Positions 47,101 to 60,029 of a stretch of 64,000 nucleotides of DNA are shown one piece after another (positions within the stretch are counted from its first letter, which is position 1; the number at the start of each line of letters is the position of its first letter). The position numbers were made by a program, and so were the translations under genes. The notes below the pieces were generated by a model. That model ran no database searches and was not told the origin of the DNA. It saw nothing but the letters and a program-made list of their open reading frames with translations. The stretch covers positions 416,001 through 480,000 of the forward strand of contig CM062197.1 of the NCBI GenBank assembly GCA_031216445.1. Direction: 5' to 3'. This stretch comes from Lateolabrax maculatus (Eukaryota > Chordata > Actinopteri > Acropomatiformes > Lateolabracidae).

Positions 47101-50100
47101 TCCGAAATCTGGATCACAAACTGAAAGCAGCAACACACACACATCACAATCTCACACACACATCACACATACATCACACACACTCACACACACATCACAC
47201 ACACATCACACACTCTCACACACACATCACACACACTCACACACACACACACACTCACACAATCACACTCACACACACAATCACACACACACACAAACAC
47301 ACACTCACACACACTCACACACACATCACACACACATCCACACACACACACACACACACACTCACACACACATCACACACACTCACACACACTCACACAC
47401 ACATCACACACTCACACACACTCACACACACATCACACACACTCACACACACTCACACACACATCACACACACATCCACACACACACACACACACACACA
47501 CACATTACACACACATCACACACACATCACACACACTCACACACACTCACACACACATCACACACACATCCACACACACACACACACACATCACACTCAC
47601 ACTCACACACACACACACACACACACACACCACACTCACACACACACACACACATCACACATCGCACTCACACACACACACTCACACACACACACACACA
47701 CACACATCGCACTCACACACACACACTCACACACACACACACACTCACACACACATCGCACTCACACACACACACATCACACTCACACACACACACATCA
47801 CATACACATACATCACACTCACACACATACATCACACACTCACACACACATCACACATCGCACTCACACACACACACTCACACACACACACACATGTTTG
47901 TACAGCTATACTTGTGAGGACATTCATTGACATAATGCATTCCCTAGCCCCTTACCCTAACCATAACCATCAAAACTAAATGCCTGACCCCAACCGCTAC
48001 CTTAACCTTAACCTAAACTTAATTCTAACCCTAACCTTAAAACCAAGTCTTAACCCTCAAACAGCCCGTTGAAGGTGTCTCAGAAAGTGAGGACCGGCCA
48101 AAATGTCCTCACTTTCCAAAAATGTCCTCACTCCCATGGTCTAAAACTCAAACTGGTTCTCACAAAGATAGTTGTACAAGAGCACACACTCACACACACA
48201 TCGCACTCACACACACACACACATCACACTCACACACACACACATCACATACACATACATCACACTCACACACACACATCACACTCACACACACACACAT
48301 CACATACACATACATCACACTCACACACACACCACACTCACACACACACACACATCACACACACACACTCACTCACACACACATACATCACACACACACA
48401 CCACACTCACACACACACACACACACATCGCACACACACATACACACACATCACACTCACACACACACATCACACACACACACTCACACACACTCACACA
48501 CACACACACACACATCACACACACATCCCACACACACCAAACTCACACACACACACACACACACATCGCACATACACACTCACACACACAGACATCACAC
48601 TCACACACACACACACACACTCACACACATCACACACACATATTACACACATCACACACACAGGACACACACACATACATCACACACACACACACACATA
48701 AACGCACACACACACACATACATCACACACACACACTTTTTCCACTGATTCATTTCATAACATAGAGGAACATACTAATTATTACATTCAGCATATACTA
48801 ATCTCATCTTTGGAGTAATTTCCGTTCTCTGACTCTGGGTTGGCTGTAAAATGCTGATGTGAAGCAGAAAGAATGAGAACAAGAAGTTCTCTCACAGAAC
48901 ATCTGATAAAAACATTGACAAAGGCCACTGATGTCTGAAACAAAGAAAGGGGAAAACATGACTTTCAGATGCTGCTGTCAGGTCAAAGTAAAATCCCCCA
49001 AACTCCAGGATTGGTGATATTCATCCTTTAGCTGAGCAAAGACTTTCTTTATTTTCAGCTTTAGAGACAGTTACTGTGTGTCCAGTAAACCAAGTCAACA
49101 CCCACAATGAAGCCACATCTACACACTGATTTTATTCACGTGTTCACAACACAAAAAGGTTGAGTATCACTGGTTTAACGTAGGATTTGTACGTAAATCT
49201 AAGTATTTCTTCACTGTTCAGGGTATAAATTGTTGGTTCAACAGCAGTTCAGTTCAGTATTTATCATTCTTTTTGATTCAGTAACTTCGACCCAAATTAA
49301 ACTACAAACAAACACCTGAATGAGGCTTTTATGCAAGGCTGCAAGGCTCTATCTGACAGCAGCAATGTTCATAGAGAGGTAGCTAGATGGATGAATAGAC
49401 AGACAGACAGACAGACAGGTAGGTAAATCTGTGCGTTAGCTGTATTGTGGTGGTGGTAGAAGCAGGCAGACAGGCAGGTTGGCAGTCAGACAGGCACAAC
49501 AGATGACATGACAACAGACAGGTAAACAGGCTGACAGACTGAAACACTGAGACAGACAAACAGAAAAACACACGTATTGACAAAGACAAACACAAGAGAG
49601 AGAGAGACAAGACAGACAGAGAGACAGATTAAGAGACTGACAGTCAGACAGACAGACAGGCTGACAGACAAACACACAGACAGTTCACAAGTCTAAAGCC
49701 CAGATCTGACAGACAGCTCTGTGACGCTCAGGTTCCTTCATGTTTTCATCTCTACAGATTTTTAAGTTAAAGAAATACATGAAGTTTGTTCTCTGAAAGC
49801 TGGATGTCCTGATGGATTCATCCACGGACTCATGCATGTTTGAACGAGTGCTCAGTAGAGGTGGGCCCAAGTCACAGTTTTCAGGTAGGTCTCAGTTCTT
49901 GTTACTCTGGGAACCAGATCTGCTCTGGCAGATACGTATCACAAGCGTTTATCTAATAAGGGGAAGGTTCGATACGATGACTGACAGCTCCGATGAGACA
50001 TTTTCGTAAACAACCAAGATGGCCACCGCTGATGTGGTATTAAACAAACTTGACAGTTCATTTTCTCTAAAAGAAGAACAAACAACTGCACTTAAAGCTG

Positions 50101-53100
50101 TTGTTGATCAGAAAGACGTGTTGGCTGTACTTTTGACAGGAAGCTGATTGGTTGTCTCCGCCTGTTGATAACGCCCCTTGGAAATCGAAAGAGATGCCAA
50201 GCTAAATTCTTGCAATCTGCAACCTCACTGCTAGATGCCACTTAATCCCACACAGGACCTCTAAGTACAATCTAAAGGTATTTGTACTTTACTTGAGTAT
50301 TTTAATTTTATGCTACTTTATACTTTCACTCCACTACATTTTGGAGGCAAATATTCTATTTTTACTTTGCTGCATGTATTTGATAACAATTACTTTACAG
50401 ATTCAGATTATTAATACAAAATATAAATCAATTAATAAATTACGATATATTATTATCGATTTAGCTGCCCAGCAGTATATAAAGTAATTAGGATTAGCTC
50501 AGCAGATGCATCGGCATATTTATGACACTTTGTCAACCTTTTGTTCAAACCAAGAAGCAGCCTCTGGGTATGAAAGTGAAACCAATGGAAGCGCCTTTAA
50601 CCTGCGTAACAGCCAGCAGGGGGCGACTCCACTGGCTGCTAACAGAAGTCTGATTGTATAGAAGTCAATGAGAAAATGACCCGACTTCTCACCTGATTTA
50701 TTACCTCAGGAAACATTTTCCTGATGAGTTTATGGTCTCAGTCGCTGGTTTCAAGTCTTCTTCAGTACAGCAGGATGTTCGTTTAGTGAATTACGGTCCC
50801 GTTTAGAGGAAAATAGACGATGTGACGTCAAGAGTCATTGTTGTTAAGGTCAAAGTTGTTCTTTTTGATGTCTGAAGTCAAACCCATGACTTAAGTCCAC
50901 ATCTCTTTTACTGATTGTTTTTGATTTAGTTTGGTTCCAGTAACCAATCCTGTTGTTTGATTAAACATTTGGTTTAAAACGAAGAAAACAAAATTCATGT
51001 AAGAACATGTCTCTTTCAAAAGACGATAATATTAATTTAACTAATTCAACCAAAGCTGTTGACACTGTTAGGTACAGTTAATTTCATAAGCACATGGCTG
51101 GTCTGATGGCCTAATTTCCCAGAAAAACAGACAAAACAGGACACCAACATCAACCCCACACTGTGTACCTGAGGGGCGATCCTTTGGGCGTGGCCACTCC
51201 GTAGCCTTTAGAGTCCAGGTTGCCTCCGACCTTCATGGTGTCGCAGGGCTTCCTCTGCTCGATGTACTCGTTCATGGAGGACTCCAGCAGGTAGGCGTAC
51301 TTCCCCTTCGACTTCCTGACTCTAATCACACCCTCATTGGTGTTCTTGACGAACACTGTGGGGTCAGCGCTCCGCATGTACGACCACATCTTCTCAAAAA
51401 CTGCTATCTTTGACCGCTAAAGTACAAGCAGATAGACAAAACAGAAAAGTTCACATTATTGTAACCTGCTCCGATGTCTTTTTGCATTGCATTTTTGCAT
51501 CGGGGTATCGTGTACTGCATGTTACTGAGCATTTGAACTCAAAGCACTGATTACATGCTGATTAAAGCTTTTGTTGATTGGTTTATGGAGATAAACAGCT
51601 GGTGGAGCTAATCTCTAGTTCGCTTTTTATCCAAACAACAACTTTAACACCTGAGACAAGTTTCTGCTCCAGGAACAAAGACTGGAAGCAGTTGGGATCC
51701 GCCAGCCAAGATCCATCAAAAAGGGAAACAATCTTTCTTCCAAGTCAAGTCAAATTTATTTATTGAGCACATTTAAAACAACCCACGTTGACCAAAGCAC
51801 TGTACGTACCAGAGCCGGACACCACACCCGTCAGTGAAAAGTACTGTATGTCCTTTTGTGTTTGTATTTTCTGGAACAAAATGCATTTTGGGGTCACATG
51901 CAGAGAGTGACAGTTTATGATAGCGTCTCTCTGAGGAAAAGGGGGTGTTCTCACATCAAATAAGTTCTGCTCTAAACGTTCTTCAAAGAGTTTAGATTAG
52001 GCCTGTTTTTTATTGATTGAAGACATTTAAAGAATACAGTACATCTTCTGCAGACTATCAGCGGGTTCTGCCCGACCATTAACCCAACAAACCCAGTGTA
52101 GAGAATTATTGATAATCGGGACAGTACCAGTATACGAACAACATGTCCTCACCCTGAAGAACTCTTTGGTGGAGCCTCCGTCTAGAGTACCGTAGGCAAT
52201 CTCGGTCTGCTTGGCCAGGTCCTCTGAACCCTCGATGGGGGAGACCATCCTCTCCACAGTGAGGAAGGCTGCCAGGTTGGCTGTATAGGAGGAGATGATG
52301 ATGAGGGTGAAAAACCACCAAACTCCTCCCACGATTCGACCTGAGAGGGACCTGGAGAGACGGGGGGGAGACAGATGAACTGCATGCTAAAGTTTTAAAC
52401 CACCGTGAATCTGGAAAAATGATTATAAAGACAAAGAACACTGAACCCCACGCAATGTAATAATTTATTGCTTCGGCGGGAGGATAGAACAGTTTATGAA
52501 ATACTCTTGGACTCTTCTGATGATCATGGTTTATTTATCCCGATACAGGTACAGAGATAACGGTGTGAGTAAGTCCTTCACATATTCAGACAGTACATCC
52601 ATCAATCTAAAGAAACAAGAGCCTTCTTGGGTACATTTTAGGATTAAATACGTCTTTTTTCAATCGTCCTTAATAATAATAATAAGCAGCCACTTTTCCC
52701 TGAAAGCTGACCTCCGACATGGCCACCACAAGATGCATGACATCACCACAGAGGCGTCTGTAACGTGTTTGTTGGATGTGCTCACAGCTGAGCTCACTGG
52801 ACCAATCGTTCACGTGGTGCTCTGTGTTTTTATTTCCTGCAGCAGCTGTGACGCCGGAGGCTGAACTGCTGTGATTAAAGAAGGAGGTTCTGCCTGCAGG
52901 CGTCCACCCTGCTCACCAGCATCACACACACACACACACACACACTGATACTGTTCAGCCCTGCGGTCCCAACCGGCTCGTGCAAAGCTGACTCTGTGTG
53001 TGTGTGTGTGTGTGAGAGAGACAAAATGTCCTCACAATAATAGTAAGAAGCGTCCCTACAAGAGTAACAAAGCACTGTGGCCCATTAAAAACTGAATGTT

Positions 53101-53440
53101 GATCAGTTCTTTTTATGCCAGTTTGTGTCTCTTTGATATTGACTTTCTTTTGTTTTCTTTGTTGTGAAGCACTTTGTGAGTCTTTGCTGTGAATCGCACC
53201 ATAAAGTAAATCACTGATCATCTTTCTGAGGTGTACTGACAATGACTGATGTTGGTTTAAAGGTACATTTGGTGAATTAATGATGTGGTGTGTAAACAGC
53301 CACAGCTGTGTGTGATGACTGGGTCTTTTAGTGGTAAATAATATATAAGTTGTGATGATTCCTCATGGAGTCTCTTCATATCCAACAGAAACTACCTGTG
53401 CAGATCGAGGTGATATCTGGTTATTCAGTTCATGTTATCT

Positions 53441-53494
<54 letters not shown>

Positions 53495-54572
53495 CCTATC
53501 TTCTTGGTCCTGCTGTTTCCGGTGTAAGCTGCTACTTATTGTTTCACATGTAGAGTCATTCCACTTGTTTTTTGGTCTGTATATTGGGCTTGTTGGGCTT
53601 CTTTTTTTCCTGTTGATGCTGTGTGATTTGAAATTGTTTCTTGTTGTGTCGGCCTGGAGAAGAGGAAGACGAGATGAAAAAATACTAACCAAGTCAGTAA
53701 TTAACTCCTGTAGCGGAGCTGCATTCATGTAAGTTGATTTAATCACAAGACGTGAAGGGGAACAGCCTTTTATTTGATTAGCAGATTCAAATATTCCGAA
53801 GTGGCCTACGTCTGTTAATGTGAGTCTGAATTTCAGGCATCGTTTGAGACTCTGTGCTCCTATAAAGCTAAACACGGATGTTAACCTCCACATGTTGACT
53901 CCTGCGGGTCAGAGTAGTAGTAGAGAAAAGATGTGATGCTCAACACTGGACGAGAAGATGGCGAGAAAGCAGAGTGAGAGGCGATGAAGAAGAGATGATG
54001 AAGAACTGAGTGAGAAAGACAGAATGAGAGAGACGTGAGGACCCAAAGCCTGCCTCAAACCCAGCTGGACATCATGGTGTGTTTGCTGTTTTAATTTCTG
54101 TAGTCATTGACATGCAGCATTAATATGTGTGTGTATGTGTGTGTGTGTTTGTGTGTGTGTGTGTAGGTTCAAGTTAAAGTTAGGGAATGTATTATGTCAA
54201 TTAGGGTTCTCACAAATATAGAAGTATGAACGTGTGTCTGTTAAAGAGCAAAAATACACAGTTAAAGAGATCATTGAGATTGACTGGCAGAAACACACAC
54301 ACACACACAATCACACACACAACCTGTATGCTAAACATAAAGTATGTGATGTATAAGGAGTTTGCTTTAATGAGGTCATGAGGAAACATTTACTGAACAA
54401 GACATAAACATGCACACAGAGTGACACACTCCTACATATATAAACACACACACACACACACACAATGCAGTGGCTCCAGAATAGAAACAGCCTCAGGCCT
54501 TCACACAGCTGTAACATACAACTGACCCGGCAGCACGTCACATAGGATTGTATGTGTTCCATGATAACATGT

Positions 54573-54618
<46 letters not shown>

Positions 54619-57600
54619 TATGTCTGCAGTAATCAGTGCTGTATATCACTGATGGTCATGTATGTATTCCAGTCTGCTGTTGTACTAACTATGTTTGTGA
54701 GGACCGGTGCAGTGAGGGGTTAAGTCTTGGTTATAGGGTGGAGGTGATAGTTATAATAGGGTTAAAGTTAGGGTAAGTGCTGGGGTTAGGCAGTCAGCTT
54801 AATAAAGGCTGGAAGGCGATGGGGAACAGCTAGCCTGGCTCTGCCCACCTACCAGCACCTCTGAGTTCATACAAAAACAGAAGAATGAAAACACAAAGAC
54901 AATTATTAATATATTGCTAGAATCTTTGAACTATTCTTGGTTGGGACCTCCCATAGCGGCTGCTGGTTGCCTGGCAACTTTTCTGGGCTGATAAAAAAGG
55001 CCGGCTCATAACCCCCATAAACATATCAATTTGTCATTCATAAGGCCCTCAAGTGGCCAAAACATAAATAAACCATGATGCCAAAAAACTTCAAATACTT
55101 AAAATCCAAAAACTGAAAGAAAACGTTTTTATATAAAACGTGGACGTCATCTTGACCGCAGCACAGACACGCTCGCTGGACTCTCTCATCGGCTACCAAA
55201 CAGAAGAACGTCTGCACCTCGTCCGATAACTGCGGATAAATCTGTGGATAAAGTCTGAGGCTGATGGCGGCTTGGCTATTTAAAAATGGCGGATTTGTGC
55301 AGGATGTCCCTTGTTGCCAAAGTGATGATTCTAGTGACGATTCTCTCTGACCAATCAGTGGTCTGCAGTGTTTTCACTGCACCTGTTGGGCTCGGCTCAG
55401 CAGGTGAAAGCGAGGAGAGCCGAGCTGGTTAGATGCCAAAGTAAAGGGCCAAAAGTAAAAGTACAGACGCATTACCACTTTAATATTGCAGCTGGGAAAG
55501 GTGGAGCTCAGTTTAATGACTTTATACCCTGCAAAATAGTCCCTCAAACTTGTACTTAAGTTCAGAGCTTGAACAAATGTAATCAGTTACTTTCCAGCAC
55601 TGTCTGTCGTACCTGGGGGAGATGTCGCAGCCCTGCTGCATGAAAGCCCCGAGTGAGAACCAGAGTGAGTTAAAGATCCCAAAGTCATTGGTGTGTTCTA
55701 GAGTTTCCTTTTCCTTCTGCTGGTTCTGGTTCTGGACCTGAGCCTGGGAGTACCCTGAGAAATCAGACATAACCAGACAGATAAGAATCCAGTTTCACAT
55801 ATTAAAAGACAATAAACAGGAGGTTTCAAGCCTTGATGACAATGATGATGACGATGACGATGAGATACCTGGAGAGTGAGCGAGCTCAGAGGATGAAGTC
55901 TGCAGAGCTCGCCGAGAGGCAGAGGAGGGCAGAGTTTCATCTTCATCGTCTGAGTCGTCGCCCTGCCATTCATACGGACTGAAGCGACTCACCTGAGACA
56001 CACAAGTACTTCATGTAGTTAAAGTATCAGCAGTAAAGTACAGAAGTATTCTCAGTAGTATAACCCCCCCCCCCCTCACCAGGAACAGCACCACGCTGAC
56101 TCCGATGTAGGCGAAGACGATGCACATCCAGATCTCGTAGGCCAGCGGGTCGAGGAAGGAGAAGACGCCCGGCTTGGACTTGGTGGGTTTCTTGATCATG
56201 ATGGAGATTCCCAGAGACATGAAGGGTTTGGTGAAGTCGATCACCTGCTCGCGCACAAGAGTGATGGTGAGCGGGGCGACCGCCACGTCGGCCTTCTGCA
56301 GAGCCCCACAGGAAACAAACGTTACAGCCACAACACACACACACCGTCCTGCTGCCCCAAACACTCACTACAGCACCACATGTGGATTCATCCGCTGCTG
56401 AAAATAGTCCCCAACAAATGCACTATTTCCTCCTGTTTTTTACTGAACCTTTTTAAACATGAAAATATGTAAGATTTAGATCTTCAGTGGGAACCAATGG
56501 GCTTGTAGCTGAGAGCCGCAGACAGAGATGTTGTTGGAAATATAGAGAAATATGAACCCCTGAAGCAAACCCTTTACATTGCACACAAAGTGAAGTTGCA
56601 GCTCTCACTGCTCACCCCGTACACCAGCTCTCCCACCATGCCGTTCCACATCTTGGTTTCGGCGTCTCTGGCACCATATTTGCCGTCCCCCACCAGCTCG
56701 AGGCGGTAGGTGAAACCCACATGTTTGGCGATCTCTGAGGCCAGTTCAGCACAGTAACCTTCGTACCGCTCGTTTCCCACAAACTGCTCGTGGTTCTTCT
56801 TCAGCATCATGTAGGGAGCTTCCTGTACACAGACAGGTCACATCACTGACATTTCACTTCTCTCCAAGTCAGTTTATAGTAACTGAATACATGTACTCTA
56901 GTACAATTTTTAAGTACTTATACTTCACTTGGGTATCTATATTCCATACTACTTTCTACTTAGACTACATATTGTACATTTATCTGATAACATTAGTGGT
57001 ATTAGTACTTTGATGGATCTGACTACTATCATGCTCCCTGTGTGCAGAAACCACTTCCACTTTCTTTTGAGGTGAGATGCCTTCATGAGCACATTTCGGT
57101 TTTTCTTTACTTCACCTCTGTAGACTTGGGACTTGGACTTCAGACAGAAATGACGACTTGAACCTGGACTTGTTCTTGTTCTTTTGGTCTTCTGTATTTT
57201 CTTACTTGTGCAAAGTGAATAAACTTAAGTAAACACGTTGTCTGTCTTGCTAGTGGTGATCGGTTTTGTTAAGCTCCAATGCAAACAAATCTCTTAATGA
57301 ACCTTTGATCTCCCCTCTAACTTTTTAATTAGTGAAGAACAAAGTAGAAAACATCCACAGCAACAGTAGCCAGCGCTGACCGTCGCCCTCACTGACTAAA
57401 CTGATTAAATCAGCTGTAGCTAATTAAAACAAATTCTGTAATGGCTGAAATCAAACTCCCGTCTGTTCTCCGATGTTCTCCGTGAGTGTGATGAGGATCA
57501 GCTGATCGCGTCATGAGACTCATCTTATCAACTGAACAGTTGGTCTCTGCATCAGGACCTCCAGTATTTGGAGAAAGCAAAATAAGTTGTAAAAAGTAAT

Positions 57601-59950
57601 TAAATGTGTCATCTCATACGTTATGCTGTTAATCTTATCTCGTAGTTGTAGCCACAGGTTGTGAACATTAATTAGGCCGCTGTTAATCAAACTGTAATGA
57701 GAGTGACGAAACATCTAAACTGAATCTTTTACTTTTTGTTGACTTGCACTTTCAAATGTTGAAAGCTAAAACTTATCAGATTCAATATGGGTTTGTATTA
57801 AATGAAATACTATTATTTAGTCTACTCTCGACTTGTTTTGTGTGTTTTAATTAATTTGTTACACTGTCAGGCTTAAACCGAGAGAAGAATGAGAGGTTAA
57901 AACCAGTGTTACCAGTATGGTGGTGACGATGTATGTTCTGTTCTGCAGGCCGTAGAACTCCTCCACCACCGGCTTGTAGATGGCGGTGTTGACGTAGCCT
58001 CTCTTCTCGTTCCAGTAACCGATCTGAACAAACAGCAGCAGTGTTAGTGTGTTGTTTGGATTTTTATGTCTCCATCTTTGGTTTCAAACCGTTAAGGGGG
58101 GGGGGGGGGGGGGGGGGCGGGGGTCACATCCTAACCCTAACCCTGAACACGAGATGAGGGCGCACCAGAGGTGACATCTAATGTAAGCTGTTTAGCTCCT
58201 GAGGCTTCATGTCGTCTACAAGGACTAACAGTGAGCTGCTTGTTTGTCCCACTAAAAAGATTTTCTGCCTCTACGAGCTGACAAAGAGGCTGCAAACACT
58301 GAACCTAAATCCAGCTTTAAAATGTCCCATCTGAAGCCTGGACCTCCGCGTGACTTGTAACTACTAAACTACACAGCAAGCATAAGTGTACTTTATTACA
58401 ATGATAAAACATACTGTAACACCGTGGTGTCTGACGGAGTCTAAAGAAAGCCGAGAGTCTGCAGGTTTTTACACCAAACAAGCGCTGCAGCAGCTGATTT
58501 CACTGATGATCACACCTTTAATCAGAGAAGAGGGAGCTAATTATTGAAATGAGCTGATGCAGTGAAAAGCTGCCGACTCCTGACTCTGCAGAGCGACTGC
58601 ACACCAAACCTGTGTTAGAATCAAACTGGTTTAACAACGAGCTGCAGCAGCACCTTCCTGGGTCCCGTGTGGACGAGCTCCATCACACTCAGAGTGTAGT
58701 TGGTGCGATGACCTCGCTCGTCAAACTGAACCCGACCCGTCAGCCCCTCCAGACGCACCTGCAAACACACACATACACACACCAGGCTGACTGTGCTGCT
58801 GCTGTGGCAGCTGTGTGTTACTGTGTGTATTAGTGTGTGTATTTGTGTGTGTATGAATGTGTGTATTAGTGTGTGTATGAATGTGTGTATTAGTGTGTGT
58901 ATTAGTGTGTGTATTAGTTTGTGTATGAATGTGTGTATGAATGTGTGTATGTGTTGACCTGTTGCAGTGCTCTCTGTATGTCGATGCCCTGTCCCCAGGG
59001 AGCGGGGGGGTTGGCCAGACACTCCCCTGCGTTGCCACGGCGAGAGATGTCGATCCGCTGTCGCCGCAGGTTCTGAAAAGCCGTCGCCATGACGCTGACG
59101 CCATCGTAGGTCAGAGCTCCTGTGTACTGAGGATGACAACGAGGTTCAGAGAGACTCATTAAATCCTTAAGATGTGTTTAAAATTCATGATAAATGCTTG
59201 ATGCTATTCGTGGTCAATGGCCATTTCACATATTTATATCCAGTAATTATCTCTGTTTATTGTAGTTGTTATTATGTCACTGTTAGTGGTGGAGTCCGCC
59301 ATTCCTGCCTGGGATTCAAAGACCCTGTAATCCAGTGTTACTGTTTGTAATTCAGCCTCAGAGCTGGACTAAGCTAACACAACATTACCTGCTGCTGCTG
59401 CTGCTTCACATTAAAACACTTCAACTGGCGCACCTGAGTTTGTTTGGCTGCACTGTAACCTGACACACCAGCTGCGCTAACGTCGGATTCCTGACAGAGC
59501 AGTGGAAAGTAACTAAATACATTTACTCAAGTAGTTTACTGAGTACAAACCCAAGGTACTGGTACTTTACTGGAGTCCTCCTCCTCCTCATCAGCCTCAA
59601 TTACTTTACAGATTACAGTTTCCATCCCTGTCCAGTGAAAACCTTGTATCTCCACCTGTGTTCATGGTAAATGTTTGTGATAAACTAAACTGTTGACTTT
59701 TTAGAGATACAAGGTTCTCACAGGATGCAGGACTTTTACGTGTAGGGGACGGCGTGGTATCAGTACCCTTACTGCAGTAAAGGATCTACCTTGAGTCTCC
59801 TGCGAGCCAGTTTGAGGTCTTTGCTGTCGAAGTCCAGCCAGTCCTGGTTGATTTTCTCCACTGCTGGATCGGACCGGTTCACCAGCTGGAAGCCCGTCAC
59901 GTTGGGTCCAAGTTTCTGTAACTCTGTCATGTTCAGGTCCATGAAGCCCT

Positions 59951-60029
<79 letters not shown>

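Larger units (their letters stand above)
44727..51168 (-). other. gria1 intron of 6.4 kb with two CA arrays
   Basis: Contains the CA arrays at 47,128-47,896 and 48,185-48,738, the degenerate TAACCC-type repeat between them, a GACA/CAGA tetranucleotide-rich patch (about 49,395-49,680) and a TACTTT-family copy (50,270-50,420). The part at 44,800-46,550 is free of the usual repeats and A/T-rich. Its ORFs (for example 46,010-46,372 +) have no known domain. Confidence 0.6.
52352..55612 (-). other. gria1 intron between M2 and M3 exons
   Basis: 3.3 kb. Holds (CA)n at about 52,924-52,945, (TG)n at 53,443-53,492 and 54,578-54,618, a LINE-like tail at about 53,165-53,215 and reversed TAACCC-type repeats at about 54,150-54,235 and 54,690-54,800. 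No exon recognised. Confidence 0.6.

Noticed and set aside
47007..48765. Long His/Thr-rich ORFs on the + strand
   Set aside because: They are translations of CA arrays. Several frames are open at once over the same bases, and they lie in an intron of gria1.
58131..58146. Telomere-like cctaaccctaaccct
   Set aside because: Only two and a half units. Together with the degenerate TAACCC text at 47,950-48,060 it looks like interspersed repeat, not a telomere.
58621..59139. 172-residue ORF on the - strand joining two gria1 exons through HTLIHTFIHT-type repeats
   Set aside because: The middle is the repeat-rich intron 58,759-58,958, which has good splice sites. GluA1 homology stops at those sites.
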